Shown: positions 8,755 through 16,292 of the stretch, piece after piece
Position numbering within the stretch: the stretch's first letter is position 1
Layout: every line of letters starts with the position of its first letter
Made by a program: the position numbers and the translations under genes
NCBI GenBank assembly: GCA_964522015.1
Contig: CAZFST010000006.1
Coordinates: forward strand, 62,001-126,000
Reading direction: 5' to 3'
Length of the DNA stretch: 64,000 nt
DNA from: QQWI01 sp964522015
Lineage (GTDB): Bacteria > Bacillota > Clostridia > Peptostreptococcales > Acidaminobacteraceae
Notes under the pieces: model-generated
What the model was told of the DNA's origin: nothing
Seen by the model: the letters and a program-made list of their open reading frames with translations, nothing else
Databases searched by the model: none

Positions 8755-9498
8755 ATGACAAGACAAACTCTCATTAAACGTAAATGGTTCAAGGTGGTAT
8801 TGGTTTTGTTATTCATATTAGTCATTTTGGTGGCATTGGGGGCTAAGTGGCTTGACGTTAAGACTTACAAGCCAACGGCCCTTGCACTTGAGATGGCGAG
8901 TCAAGAAAATGTTGTGGACAGAGGAAGTTACTATCACTTTAAGACTGAATCCAAGGCAAAGGGTGCCATTGTATTTTATCAAGGTGGACTTGTGGCTACC
9001 CAAAGTTATGCACCCCTGGCACAGCAATTGACCATTGAAGGCTTCGAGGTTTTTCTACCCAAAATGCCTTTGAATTTGGCGATTATTAATACCAAGGCTA
9101 TTGATCGGATTCGTACTGAAAATCCAAATTCGGGGCCATGGTATCTTGGCGGTCACTCATTGGGTGGTGCCAGCGCAGTGCTCTATCTTGCAAAAGAAGG
9201 CGCTGATATTGATGGACTGTTCTTGCTTGGCGCATATGGCACCAAAGACACGGATTTGAGCAAGGTAAAGTACCCTGTGATTTCAATAACTGGGAGTCAG
9301 GATAAAGTGCTTAATTGGGCGAATTTTGAATCTCTAAAGGCGAAACTGCCACCAACTACAACCTATGTCAGTATTGAAGGTGGCAATCATTCTGGTTTTG
9401 GTAGCTATGGCCATCAAAAGGGTGATGGCGAGGCCTCAATTTCTGAGAATGACCAGTTGTTGCAGATTGTAAAGCTATTAACAGATGAATTCAAGTAA
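8755..9498 (+). CDS. Membrane-anchored alpha/beta hydrolase
   Basis: A 247-residue protein starting at ATG 8755 behind GAAAGGA; a TTG at 8740 lies upstream of that site and is rejected. TM helix at 12-31, then a compact alpha/beta hydrolase fold. The nucleophile elbow is G-G-H-S-L-G-G (S135), the acid is likely D183 in I-T-G-S-Q-D-K and the base H212 in E-G-G-N-H-S-G-F-G. It matches the alpha/beta hydrolase_5 group, whose members are extracytoplasmic hydrolases of uncertain substrate. The 5' gap (8636-8754) holds an imperfect repeat of the 3' end of the preceding gene (ATGGACAGCTG at 8610 and again at 8640). Confidence 0.85.
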   Translation: MTRQTLIKRKWFKVVLVLLFILVILVALGAKWLDVKTYKPTALALEMASQENVVDRGSYYHFKTESKAKGAIVFYQGGLVATQSYAPLAQQLTIEGFEVFLPKMPLNLAIINTKAIDRIRTENPNSGPWYLGGHSLGGASAVLYLAKEGADIDGLFLLGAYGTKDTDLSKVKYPVISITGSQDKVLNWANFESLKAKLPPTTTYVSIEGGNHSGFGSYGHQKGDGEASISENDQLLQIVKLLTDEFK

Positions 9499-9609
9499 TA
9501 AGTACTTAAAAAGAAACTTGAATTGCAAAATGTTATCTGAAACTACTTGAGTACCATAATCATTATTTCCAGCACCTCACATATAAAGAGAGCAAAGGGG
9601 GAAGTAGCT

Positions 9610-10074
9610 ATGAATCCATTTATGAAAGCAGCTATCGAAGAGGCCAATAAAGGACTGGCGGCCCGTGATGGGGGTCCTTTTGGTGCTGTGATTGTTAGAA
9701 ATGGCGTCATTATTGCTCGGGGCCATAACGAGGTTGTTTCTTCTCATGATCCAACTGCACATGCAGAGATTGTAGCTCTGCGCCGTGCTTCTCGTGATCG
9801 CGAAACCTTTGATCTGTCTGATTGTGAAATCTACAGTACCTGTGAACCCTGCCCCATGTGTTATGCAGCCATTCACTGGGCAAAAATTAAGTCTTTGACA
9901 TATGGTGCAACTCGCCAAGATGCCGCAGATATTGGATTTGATGATGCTTTTTTGTATGAGATTTTAGAGGGAAGTGCCGTGGATGACGGGTTTATAAAAA
10001 CCCAAGAAGACAGAGATGCTTGTTTAGAGTCGTTTAAGGTCTTTGAAAATGATTCTGAAAGGACACTTTATTAA
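9610..10074 (+). CDS. Guanine-deaminase-like nucleoside/base deaminase
   Basis: A 154-residue zinc deaminase of the cytidine/guanine deaminase family. ATG 9610 has GGGGGAAG upstream; the frame is open earlier from a TTG at 9547, but those residues are not family-like. Zinc motif T-A-H-A-E (H51, catalytic E53) and P-C-P-M-C (C81, C84). The pattern D-G-G-P-F-G-A-V-I-V-R, S-S-H-D-P-T-A-H-A-E and D-A-A-D-I-G-F-D-D-A-F resembles Bacillus GuaD, which turns guanine into xanthine. That would feed the xanthine-type hydroxylases at 44.6-60.5 kb. Another base or nucleoside as substrate is possible. Confidence 0.85.
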   Translation: MNPFMKAAIEEANKGLAARDGGPFGAVIVRNGVIIARGHNEVVSSHDPTAHAEIVALRRASRDRETFDLSDCEIYSTCEPCPMCYAAIHWAKIKSLTYGATRQDAADIGFDDAFLYEILEGSAVDDGFIKTQEDRDACLESFKVFENDSERTLY

Positions 10075-10127
10075 TGCTTCTGTGGTAATCAATAAAATTT
10101 GAATCAAGCCAACCTTGGAGATTAATT

Positions 10128-10158
10128 AAAAAAACGCGGATTAAACGTGTTTTTTTTT
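10128..10158 (+). terminator. Rho-independent terminator after the deaminase gene
   Basis: An A-tract plus CGCG (10128-10138) pairs across a short loop with CGTG and a T-tract (10146-10158), with one G-T wobble. The stem ends in a run of nine T residues. The symmetrical A/T tails would allow use on either strand, but only the plus strand has a gene here. Confidence 0.75.
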
Positions 10159-10180
10159 GCGTTCACCTATGGTGTAAAAG

Positions 10181-10240
10181 AGAGTATAATGGCATAAGAA
10201 AGAGTATAATGACAGAAGAGATAGTATAATGACATATGAA
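10181..10240 (+). repeat. Three 20-bp tandem units, each with a TATAAT, upstream of the DJ-1 gene
   Basis: Units at 10181-10200, 10201-10220 and 10221-10240 share R-GTATAATGRCA and differ at a few positions. Each holds a perfect TATAAT, so three -10-like elements lie exactly 20 bp apart, 38-98 bp before the start codon at 10278. They could be alternative promoters or protein-binding sites, or simple slippage products. Copy number and period equal those of the unrelated leader repeat at 27611-27670. Confidence 0.85.
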
Positions 10241-10277
10241 AACATAAGCAGTGAGAAAGAGCGACAAGGAGAATGAC

Positions 10278-11474
10278 ATGAAAGTTGTTTTATATATTTA
10301 TGATGACGTGCCACTATCAGATTTTGTGGTGCCCTACGAGTTACTACGTGGAATCGAAGGTGTTGTGGTGGAAGTGGTCTCTCAAGAGGTGGGTGCGGTA
10401 AAAGTAGGAGGACAAGCCCTGTCGGTGGTCACAAAACATGCTTTGTGTGATGTTTCAGATGCTGATGTGTTGTGGGTTTGTGGCGGTCGATTTGGTGTTG
10501 GTGCCCAGTGCGATAACCCTGATGTCAAGCATCACCTTTACCGTTTAAGCCAGAGTGCTACAGCGGTTGTCGGAGTTGCCAGTGGGGCTTTACTATTGGC
10601 GGAAGCAGGTGTTTTAAAAGACGTTAAAGGCACTGGCTTTTTCGAACACCGTCGGCAATTGAAGAAACTGGGTGTTCAATTAGAAAAACAAGCAGTGGTA
10701 TTGGATGGTAAGATCATAACAGCAGATAGTCATGGACACACTTTTGCCTTAACTTTTTCTTTGGTGCAGCTTTTGTTTGATGATGGACGCAGTGAGGCGT
10801 TAAAAGAGGCTTTTAATTATATTCCTGAATATCTTTTTAGTGAAAAACAATTGCCCCATGTAGGTTATAAGGCGAATCAACTTCATCAAGTGCTATGTAC
10901 ACCTGAAAAGCGGCAGTTTAAACAGCTCAGTGCCAGTAAAAAATCGGTTCAAAAGCATAGCTATGATGTGACGTTCTATCTATTTGATGAGATGCGGGCA
11001 TTGGATTTTGCAGTGATTTACGATATGATGCGTCGTTTTCCAAGCACGAAAATCAACTGTGTAGCAGATCGAAGAGGTCTGATAGCCATTGAAGGCAATG
11101 GTTTTTCTATTCAAGCTCCCCGAGCCATTCAAGAGATTACCAAGACTAATTTTATGGTGATTGGGGGCGGGGAGAATGGTGTGATTACAGAGGTGACCCA
11201 TGCTTATTTAATGCATTGGCTTTTGAAAATTTGCCCGACAGCAGAACGGATTTTAACCATAGCAGATGGCGTCCGTTATTTAGGCGTTTCTGGTATTTTA
11301 ACAGAATATGAATCTTATATGGATATGAGTCAACCACTGACAACCTGTAAATTTATGATGGCCCCCTGCTTGACAATGGCCATGGATGCAGTTTTAGAAC
11401 TTGCCCAGAAGCATCACGGAGACAAGTTTGCAAAAGCCCTTCAGCGGTTTGTGGCATATGGCTATAAGCACTAA
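10278..11474 (+). CDS. Tandem DJ-1/PfpI-domain protein lacking the nucleophile cysteines
   Basis: This 398-residue protein starts at ATG 10278, 6 nt after AAGGAG. Two DJ-1/PfpI (class I glutaminase-like) domains occupy about 1-195 and 228-395. Domain 1 begins K-V-V-L-Y-I-Y-D-D-V-P-L-S-D-F and domain 2 begins D-V-T-F-Y-L-F-D-E-M-R-A-L-D-F, the pattern of the ligand-sensing half of AraC-type regulators. At the nucleophile elbow, where active members carry Cys, the sequence is G-V-A-S-G-A (A101) and T-I-A-D-G-V (A329), so both sites look inactive. No DNA-binding domain is present. Probably a binding or regulatory pseudoenzyme. Ligand unknown. Confidence 0.8.
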   Translation: MKVVLYIYDDVPLSDFVVPYELLRGIEGVVVEVVSQEVGAVKVGGQALSVVTKHALCDVSDADVLWVCGGRFGVGAQCDNPDVKHHLYRLSQSATAVVGVASGALLLAEAGVLKDVKGTGFFEHRRQLKKLGVQLEKQAVVLDGKIITADSHGHTFALTFSLVQLLFDDGRSEALKEAFNYIPEYLFSEKQLPHVGYKANQLHQVLCTPEKRQFKQLSASKKSVQKHSYDVTFYLFDEMRALDFAVIYDMMRRFPSTKINCVADRRGLIAIEGNGFSIQAPRAIQEITKTNFMVIGGGENGVITEVTHAYLMHWLLKICPTAERILTIADGVRYLGVSGILTEYESYMDMSQPLTTCKFMMAPCLTMAMDAVLELAQKHHGDKFAKALQRFVAYGYKH

Positions 11475-11538
11475 GATCTTAATCAATGTCAATAAAGTGA
11501 TTCGATGACAATCAACGAGAATGAAAAGGAGATTTGAT

Positions 11539-12021
11539 ATGACACCAGTGATCAGTGAGCGAATCCATGCTCTAGAGAAGTCTTTAACTGAAAATCCTGA
11601 TGCTCTGATGGATTTACTAGATGAAATTAAAGCTCAGGGAACCCCTTTAGTTGAGGTGATCCCAGGCTATAATCGCTTTGTTTGGGTAACGCACTTTTAT
11701 TATACCGATCAAGAGATTGATAATGTAGTTGTATACGAAACCCATATGCCATTTAATGAGGAACGAGCGGTGCTTGAGCCTATCGCCGATACTGGACTTT
11801 ATGCCAAGACCACCATCGTCCCCTTTGATCAAAGAGTTTACTATGGTTTTAGCATCAACGATTCTTTGGAAGTGAATTGTTCAAAGCGACAGGGGCAAAT
11901 CATTTCAGATCCCTTTAATCATTTTGCTGATGAAATGGTTGCAGATTTAGTGTTATCCATGGTCCAAACACCACAAAAGGTCACCACTGAAGAGCGAGAA
12001 CATTCAATAGTAGAGGTCTAG
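11539..12021 (+). CDS. Stand-alone enterochelin-esterase N-terminal-like domain protein
   Basis: 160 residues, starting at ATG 11539 behind AAGGAG. The stretch F-V-W-V-T-H-F-Y-Y-T-D-Q-E...N-V-V-V...L-E-P-I-A-D-T-G-L-Y-A-K-T, then V-Y-Y-G-F-S-I-N-D...S-D-P-F-N-H-F, follows the early-set beta-sandwich that precedes the catalytic domain of enterochelin esterases (DUF3327). The hydrolase domain itself is absent, and the next gene is an unrelated deacylase. It may be a carbohydrate- or siderophore-binding remnant, or an independent adaptor. The family link is by pattern only. It forms a tight group with ybaK (8 nt gap) and cbiK. Confidence 0.6.
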   Translation: MTPVISERIHALEKSLTENPDALMDLLDEIKAQGTPLVEVIPGYNRFVWVTHFYYTDQEIDNVVVYETHMPFNEERAVLEPIADTGLYAKTTIVPFDQRVYYGFSINDSLEVNCSKRQGQIISDPFNHFADEMVADLVLSMVQTPQKVTTEEREHSIVEV

Positions 12022-12029
12022 AAACGTCA

Positions 12030-12518
12030 ATGAAAAAAACAAATGCCATGCGAGCCCTGGAGGCTCTAAAAATTCCTTATGCAGTTTTGAATTACGATAG
12101 CTCAGATGGTCAAATTGATGGTATTTCAGTGGCATTAAAAATAAAGCAACCTGTAGCCCTTGTCTATAAAACCCTGCTGACTTTAGGGCAATCCGGACAA
12201 GTCTATGTCATGGTTATTCCTGTGGCTATGGAATTGGATTTGAAAAAAGCTGCTCGGGCAGTTGGAGAGAAAAGTGTTCACATGCTACCGGTAAAAGATA
12301 TTACCCTAGTTTCAGGATATATACGAGGAGGCTGTTCACCTTTGGCCATGAAAAAGCGCTACAAGACAGTGCTTGACGAGAGTGCGACCCTCTTAAAAGA
12401 AATCATAGTGAGCGCAGGTCAAATTGGCCTTCAAATCATGCTGACACCACAACATCTGTTGACGGCAAGTGGTGCAACCATTGCAGACCTGGTCCTCCAT
12501 GAGGGAGGAGAATCATGA
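12030..12518 (+). CDS. ybaK: Cys-tRNA(Pro)/Cys-tRNA(Cys) deacylase YbaK
   Basis: 162 residues with the YbaK/EbsC (ProRS INS-like) fold. Seen: a V-Y-K-T-L-L-T-L motif, V-M-V-I-P-V-A-M-E-L-D-L-K-K-A-A-R-A-V-G-E-K, and the signature G-Y-I-R-G-G-C-S-P-L-A-M-K-K near residue 95. The enzyme hydrolyses mischarged Cys-tRNA(Pro) in trans. No strong ribosome site precedes the ATG, and it lies 8 nt behind the previous stop, suggesting coupling. The stop overlaps the cbiK start (ATGA). Confidence 0.92.
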   Translation: MKKTNAMRALEALKIPYAVLNYDSSDGQIDGISVALKIKQPVALVYKTLLTLGQSGQVYVMVIPVAMELDLKKAARAVGEKSVHMLPVKDITLVSGYIRGGCSPLAMKKRYKTVLDESATLLKEIIVSAGQIGLQIMLTPQHLLTASGATIADLVLHEGGES

Positions 12519-13378
12519 AATCATTCATATCGCCCTCGCAGGCTAGATCAAATCAACTTAAGAGCCCCAAAAACCAGTCGAATCAAGATTTTAAAGGGAC
12601 AGCTATTTTGGTAGTGAGTCATGGTACAACTCATTCAGAGGCCCTAACCAGTGGCATTGTCAATGTTGAACAAACAATCAGCAATGACTTACCACACATT
12701 CCCGTCTTTCGTGCATTCACCTCCCAGATGGTGATTGATAGGTTAAAAAAGCGAGACGAGGTTGTCATTGATAAACCCGATGAAGCCATCAAGCACTTGA
12801 TTGAGATGGGATTTTCTCATATTGTGGTTCAACCACTACATATGATTCCAGGGTTTGAATTTGAAAAATTACGTCGTTCAGTAGTGATGGCAGCCCATAA
12901 CCGCTCAATACACATGCAACTAGGCAGACCACTGCTACAAAATCACCGTGATTATTTAGAGGTAATTGATGCTTTGAAAAACCAGATTCCACCAGAAGTT
13001 TCTATGCAAGGTGTTTTGTGGATGGGCCATGGAACCACTCATTCTGCCAATAGTTCGTATGTCCTATTAGAACGTCTATGGCGGGAGACTAGAAAAGACA
13101 TTTATATCGCCAATATAGACGGGTATCCAGAGCTTGACCTAGTGATTGAGACCCTAAAGCAGGAGTTTCATAAAATTGTTGTCATGCCTTTGATGCTTGT
13201 GGCAGGAAATCATGCTATCAATGATATGGCAAGTGATCGTGAAAACTCTTTTAAATCAAAACTAGAGGCACAGGGCATTGAAGTGTTATGCCTTGTAAAA
13301 GGACTAGGTGCTTGCCCTGAAATTGCAGCCCTTTTTTCAAACCGTGTAAAAGAAATGATATCACTGTCTATAAAGTAG
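12515..13378 (+). CDS. cbiK: Sirohydrochlorin cobaltochelatase CbiK
   Basis: 287 residues: a type II chelatase of the anaerobic B12 pathway, inserting Co2+ into sirohydrochlorin without ATP. Two chelatase half-domains are seen, starting V-V-S-H-G-T-T-H and M-G-H-G-T-T-H. Likely metal and proton ligands are H172 (W-M-G-H-G-T-T-H) and H233 (L-V-A-G-N-H-A-I-N-D-M), as in known CbiK. The first about 28 residues (S/Q/N/K-rich) precede the conserved start and look like a non-conserved tail. No other cobalamin gene is nearby. ATGA overlap with ybaK implies translational coupling. Confidence 0.9.
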   Translation: MKSFISPSQARSNQLKSPKNQSNQDFKGTAILVVSHGTTHSEALTSGIVNVEQTISNDLPHIPVFRAFTSQMVIDRLKKRDEVVIDKPDEAIKHLIEMGFSHIVVQPLHMIPGFEFEKLRRSVVMAAHNRSIHMQLGRPLLQNHRDYLEVIDALKNQIPPEVSMQGVLWMGHGTTHSANSSYVLLERLWRETRKDIYIANIDGYPELDLVIETLKQEFHKIVVMPLMLVAGNHAINDMASDRENSFKSKLEAQGIEVLCLVKGLGACPEIAALFSNRVKEMISLSIK

Positions 13379-13426
13379 TATTTGGGGTATTCATTGAATA
13401 GCACGGTACTGTTAGGGGTGAGTTTG

Positions 13427-15010
13427 ATGAAAATTAAGCGATTTTTTAAACTCAATGATTTAATATCAGGTCTATTAATGATTCTTTTGATAGGTGTTAT
13501 TGTGTTATCCACTTACGTGACCAAAAGAACCCAAGATAGCATAGATACAATTACCCAACGAACCGTTCAGGATGCGGGTAAAATTGTGGTGGGGCACATT
13601 AATAGTTACTTTGATCCTTTAGTACTTTACAATAAAGTAGCGATGGAGAGTTGGGACCCGAATAGAGATTTTATGACCCAAGCCCTTGAAAAGGAGGGCT
13701 TTGCTCGTCGTTTAGTGGCACATTACCCCCATATTGAAAGCTTGCAGTATGGTGATCAGAATGGTAATTTTGTCATGTATCGAAAAGACAACCAGGGTAA
13801 TATCAATACTAAGATTGTGTTTCCCGATGTCTTGACACCTAAAGATAAGGCTAAGCCACGGGTTATCTGGCGCTATTTTAAAGATGATTTAATGACTTCT
13901 GAGGTAATCATTGATGGTGTAGACTATGATCCAAGGACAAGACCATGGTACATTGGGGCTAAAGATATTGATGCTCTTTATATGACTGAACCCTATCAGT
14001 TTTTTACTGGAGGGGCACTGGGAATCACTGCTGCACATAGGCTGTATAGCAATCAAAATTTCTATGGTGTCTATAGTTTTGACGTGCGATTAGATAATTT
14101 AATCAGTTATGTTAACACATTGGACCTAACTGTACGGGGTGAGACGTTCTTAGTAACAGAAAATCAAACTGTGATTGGAAAGTTTGAAGTGCCTTTAAGC
14201 ACTGAGTTGGTTTCAGGTGTTCTTGAGCCACTTCCAGCTGAATATCTTCAAATCATAAAAGATAAACGGTTTGGTGAAGCGATTCCTATTAAAATAGGGG
14301 CAAACCAATCACTGGTGGTTTTTCATCCAATTCTGTCTGATTTTTCGACGGTATGGCATGTGGGTTTACGGATTGATGAGTCCCTTCTCAATCAATCTTA
14401 TCGACTAAATGCCCGATTATCACAGGTCCTCAGCGTTCTTTTAATCATACTGACTTCCCTCTTATTGTTTTATCGCCATAGGCAAAGTGCAACACATCAA
14501 TACTTGGATGATTTAGCCAGACATGATCAACTGACAGGCCTTTTAAATCGCCATTCCTTTGAAGCTCTTAGTGAGCTACTGATGAAACGCTACCAAGAGC
14601 AGGGGGATATTTTTTCAATTCTAATTGGAGATATTGACAATTTCAAGCGGCTGAATGACACCTTTGGTCATGGGGTAGGGGATGAGGTTTTAGTGGCCTT
14701 GGCAGATGTTTTTTCACATCATATTCGTGAAACAGATTTTGCCTGCCGATGGGGTGGGGAAGAGTTTTTAATCGTGTTACCGAATTTGAATCAAGAAGCT
14801 GCTAAAAAGGTGGCTCAAAGTCTTCTAAGAAGAATCGAGTTTCAGCAGCTTTCAACCCAAGTTGGGGTTATATCCATCACCATGAGTTTTGGCCTAGCTA
14901 CCGTTAGCGCAGAAGAAACCATGGTTTCCTTAATCAACAGGGCAGATAGTTATCTGTATCAAGCAAAAGCCAAAGGCCGCAACTGCGTGGTTGGCCAAAA
15001 TGATGATTGA
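13427..15010 (+). CDS. Diguanylate cyclase with extracytoplasmic CACHE sensor
   Basis: 527 residues from ATG 13427 (AGGGGTGA upstream); the open frame before it is not membrane-like. TM1 13-32, a double-CACHE periplasmic-type sensor 40-330 (with D-P-R-T-R-P-W-Y-I-G-A at 168-178, typical of dCACHE), TM2 about 333-349, GGDEF domain 360-527. The active-site motif is G-G-E-E-F (443-447). R-E-T-D at 434-437, five residues before it, is an intact inhibitory I-site, so product inhibition is expected. It makes cyclic di-GMP from 2 GTP in response to an external small molecule. No effector is seen in the window. Confidence 0.93.
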   Translation: MKIKRFFKLNDLISGLLMILLIGVIVLSTYVTKRTQDSIDTITQRTVQDAGKIVVGHINSYFDPLVLYNKVAMESWDPNRDFMTQALEKEGFARRLVAHYPHIESLQYGDQNGNFVMYRKDNQGNINTKIVFPDVLTPKDKAKPRVIWRYFKDDLMTSEVIIDGVDYDPRTRPWYIGAKDIDALYMTEPYQFFTGGALGITAAHRLYSNQNFYGVYSFDVRLDNLISYVNTLDLTVRGETFLVTENQTVIGKFEVPLSTELVSGVLEPLPAEYLQIIKDKRFGEAIPIKIGANQSLVVFHPILSDFSTVWHVGLRIDESLLNQSYRLNARLSQVLSVLLIILTSLLLFYRHRQSATHQYLDDLARHDQLTGLLNRHSFEALSELLMKRYQEQGDIFSILIGDIDNFKRLNDTFGHGVGDEVLVALADVFSHHIRETDFACRWGGEEFLIVLPNLNQEAAKKVAQSLLRRIEFQQLSTQVGVISITMSFGLATVSAEETMVSLINRADSYLYQAKAKGRNCVVGQNDD

Positions 15011-15050
15011 GACCAGAGGAATAGACGTCGATTTATCTTAATAGAGACAC

Positions 15051-15098
15051 AAAAAAAGGCACTTCCTATGTTAATTTCTACAGGTAGTGTCTTTTTTA
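15051..15098 (+). terminator. Bidirectional terminator between diguanylate cyclase and small acidic gene
   Basis: An A-tract with GGCACT pairs with AGTGTC and a T-tract across an inner CCT/AGG stem. The A-rich and T-rich ends make it usable on both strands, which suits its position between convergent genes (13427-15010 plus, 15135-15350 minus). Confidence 0.7.
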
Positions 15099-15134
15099 TG
15101 TTAATAAGACGACACAGGGGGTGAGTCATCTAGA

Positions 15135-15350
15135 TTAATGCGACTTTAATTGAGTATCTTGAAAGGGATCTTTGATGAGCCATGTTTCCTTTTCTGATTT
15201 TCTGAGTTTTGATTCTATCAGTTCAAGAAACTCCTTTTGCATTTCGGTGAGTTCTTCAGCTTTTGAAAGTTCTTTAGCTTCAGAAAGATCTGTGGCTTTT
15301 GTGAGATCGTTGATATCACTGGATTCTTTGAGATTCGAATCTTCTTTCAT
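15135..15350 (-). CDS. Small acidic, helical protein of unknown function
   Basis: 71 residues from ATG (complement of 15348-15350) with AAGGAGGT 7 nt upstream on the minus strand, a strong start signal. A longer upstream frame would bypass this site. The product is highly charged (E/K/S/L-rich, with repeated L-S-E-A-K-E-L-S-K-A-E-E-L), has no Cys and no membrane segment, and is predicted fully helical. The opposite-strand frame over the same bases has no ribosome site. Family not recognised. It is divergent from the SUF operon and shares its upstream region. Confidence 0.6.
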   Translation of the reverse strand: MKEDSNLKESSDINDLTKATDLSEAKELSKAEELTEMQKEFLELIESKLRKSEKETWLIKDPFQDTQLKSH

Positions 15351-15436
15351 AACCAAGACCTCCTTTTTTATAAGAATACCCACAAAATTAAATTCAAATC
15401 AAGGAAAATAGAACCGATGAGGATGATTATCGTTGT

Positions 15437-15469
15437 TGACAAAACGCACCTTCTACAGTTAATATAATG
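15437..15469 (+). promoter_or_regulatory. Putative SUF operon promoter
   Basis: TTGACA at 15437-15442 is followed by TAATATAAT at 15461-15469. Taking TAATAT as -10 gives an 18-nt spacer; TATAAT at 15464-15469 would give 21 nt. It lies about 65-95 nt before sufC. No IscR-like dyad is evident. Confidence 0.5.
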
Positions 15470-15533
15470 GTAGAGTTATATCTGACTATTTTACTAGGGT
15501 ATTAATGAACATACAGCATACTGAGGAGGCAAC

Positions 15534-16292
15534 ATGTCAAAATCAATTATGGTCGTAAGGGACCTTCAGTCCCATGTTGAAGGGAAACAAATTTTAAAGG
15601 GTGTGAATCTTACCATCAATCCAGGAGAGATTCACGTGATTATGGGACCCAATGGGGCAGGCAAGTCAACCCTTGCCAATGTTTTAATGGGTCATCCAGC
15701 CCATCAGGTCACCGGTGGGGATGTGCAGTTTAACCAGAAGGATCTCCTTGAGATGTCAGTGGATGAAAGGGCAAGGGAAGGTCTATTTATGTCCTTTCAA
15801 TACCCAGAAGAAGTGCCTGGAGTGACGGTGGTGAATTTTTTAAGAACGGCTAAAGCTCAGATTACAGGTGAAACACCTTCGTTTTTTGAAATCAACTCGG
15901 ATATTATGGAGAACTTAGGGGATCTGAACATGAGTGAAGCTTACTTAGAGCGTTATCTCAACCAAGGTTTTTCAGGTGGCGAAAAAAAGAAAAATGAGAT
16001 TCTTCAAATGGCGGTTTTACAACCAAAATTGGCTATTCTCGATGAAACGGATTCGGGCCTCGACGTAGATGCCATTAAGGATGTTTACGAGAAGATTCAA
16101 AAGCTCTCGACCCCTGACAATGCCATCGTGGTGATTACCCATTACAATAAGATCTTGCAGTATATTAAACCTGATGTCATTCATGTTCTAGTGGATGGGA
16201 AAATCGTGAAGAGTGGTGACTTATCACTGGCAAATGCCATTGAAGCCCAAGGCTATGATGACTATAAAGAGGGTAATGTTTATGGCGACTAA
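15534..16292 (+). CDS. sufC: Fe-S cluster assembly ATPase SufC
   Basis: A 252-residue ABC-type ATPase that powers the SufBCD scaffold. Walker A G-P-N-G-A-G-K-S-T (about 37-45), Q-loop in M-S-F-Q-Y-P-E-E, signature F-S-G-G-E-K-K-K-N-E (SufC-specific), Walker B L-A-I-L-D-E-T-D-S-G-L-D, and the switch H in I-T-H-Y. GAGGAGG precedes the ATG by 5 nt. First gene of a colinear sufCBDSU operon; its end overlaps sufB by 11 nt. Confidence 0.97.
   Translation: MSKSIMVVRDLQSHVEGKQILKGVNLTINPGEIHVIMGPNGAGKSTLANVLMGHPAHQVTGGDVQFNQKDLLEMSVDERAREGLFMSFQYPEEVPGVTVVNFLRTAKAQITGETPSFFEINSDIMENLGDLNMSEAYLERYLNQGFSGGEKKKNEILQMAVLQPKLAILDETDSGLDVDAIKDVYEKIQKLSTPDNAIVVITHYNKILQYIKPDVIHVLVDGKIVKSGDLSLANAIEAQGYDDYKEGNVYGD

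Noticed and set aside
15172..15411. Plus-strand frame over the small acidic gene
   Set aside because: S/F-rich product, no ribosome site; the minus-strand gene has a strong AAGGAGGT.
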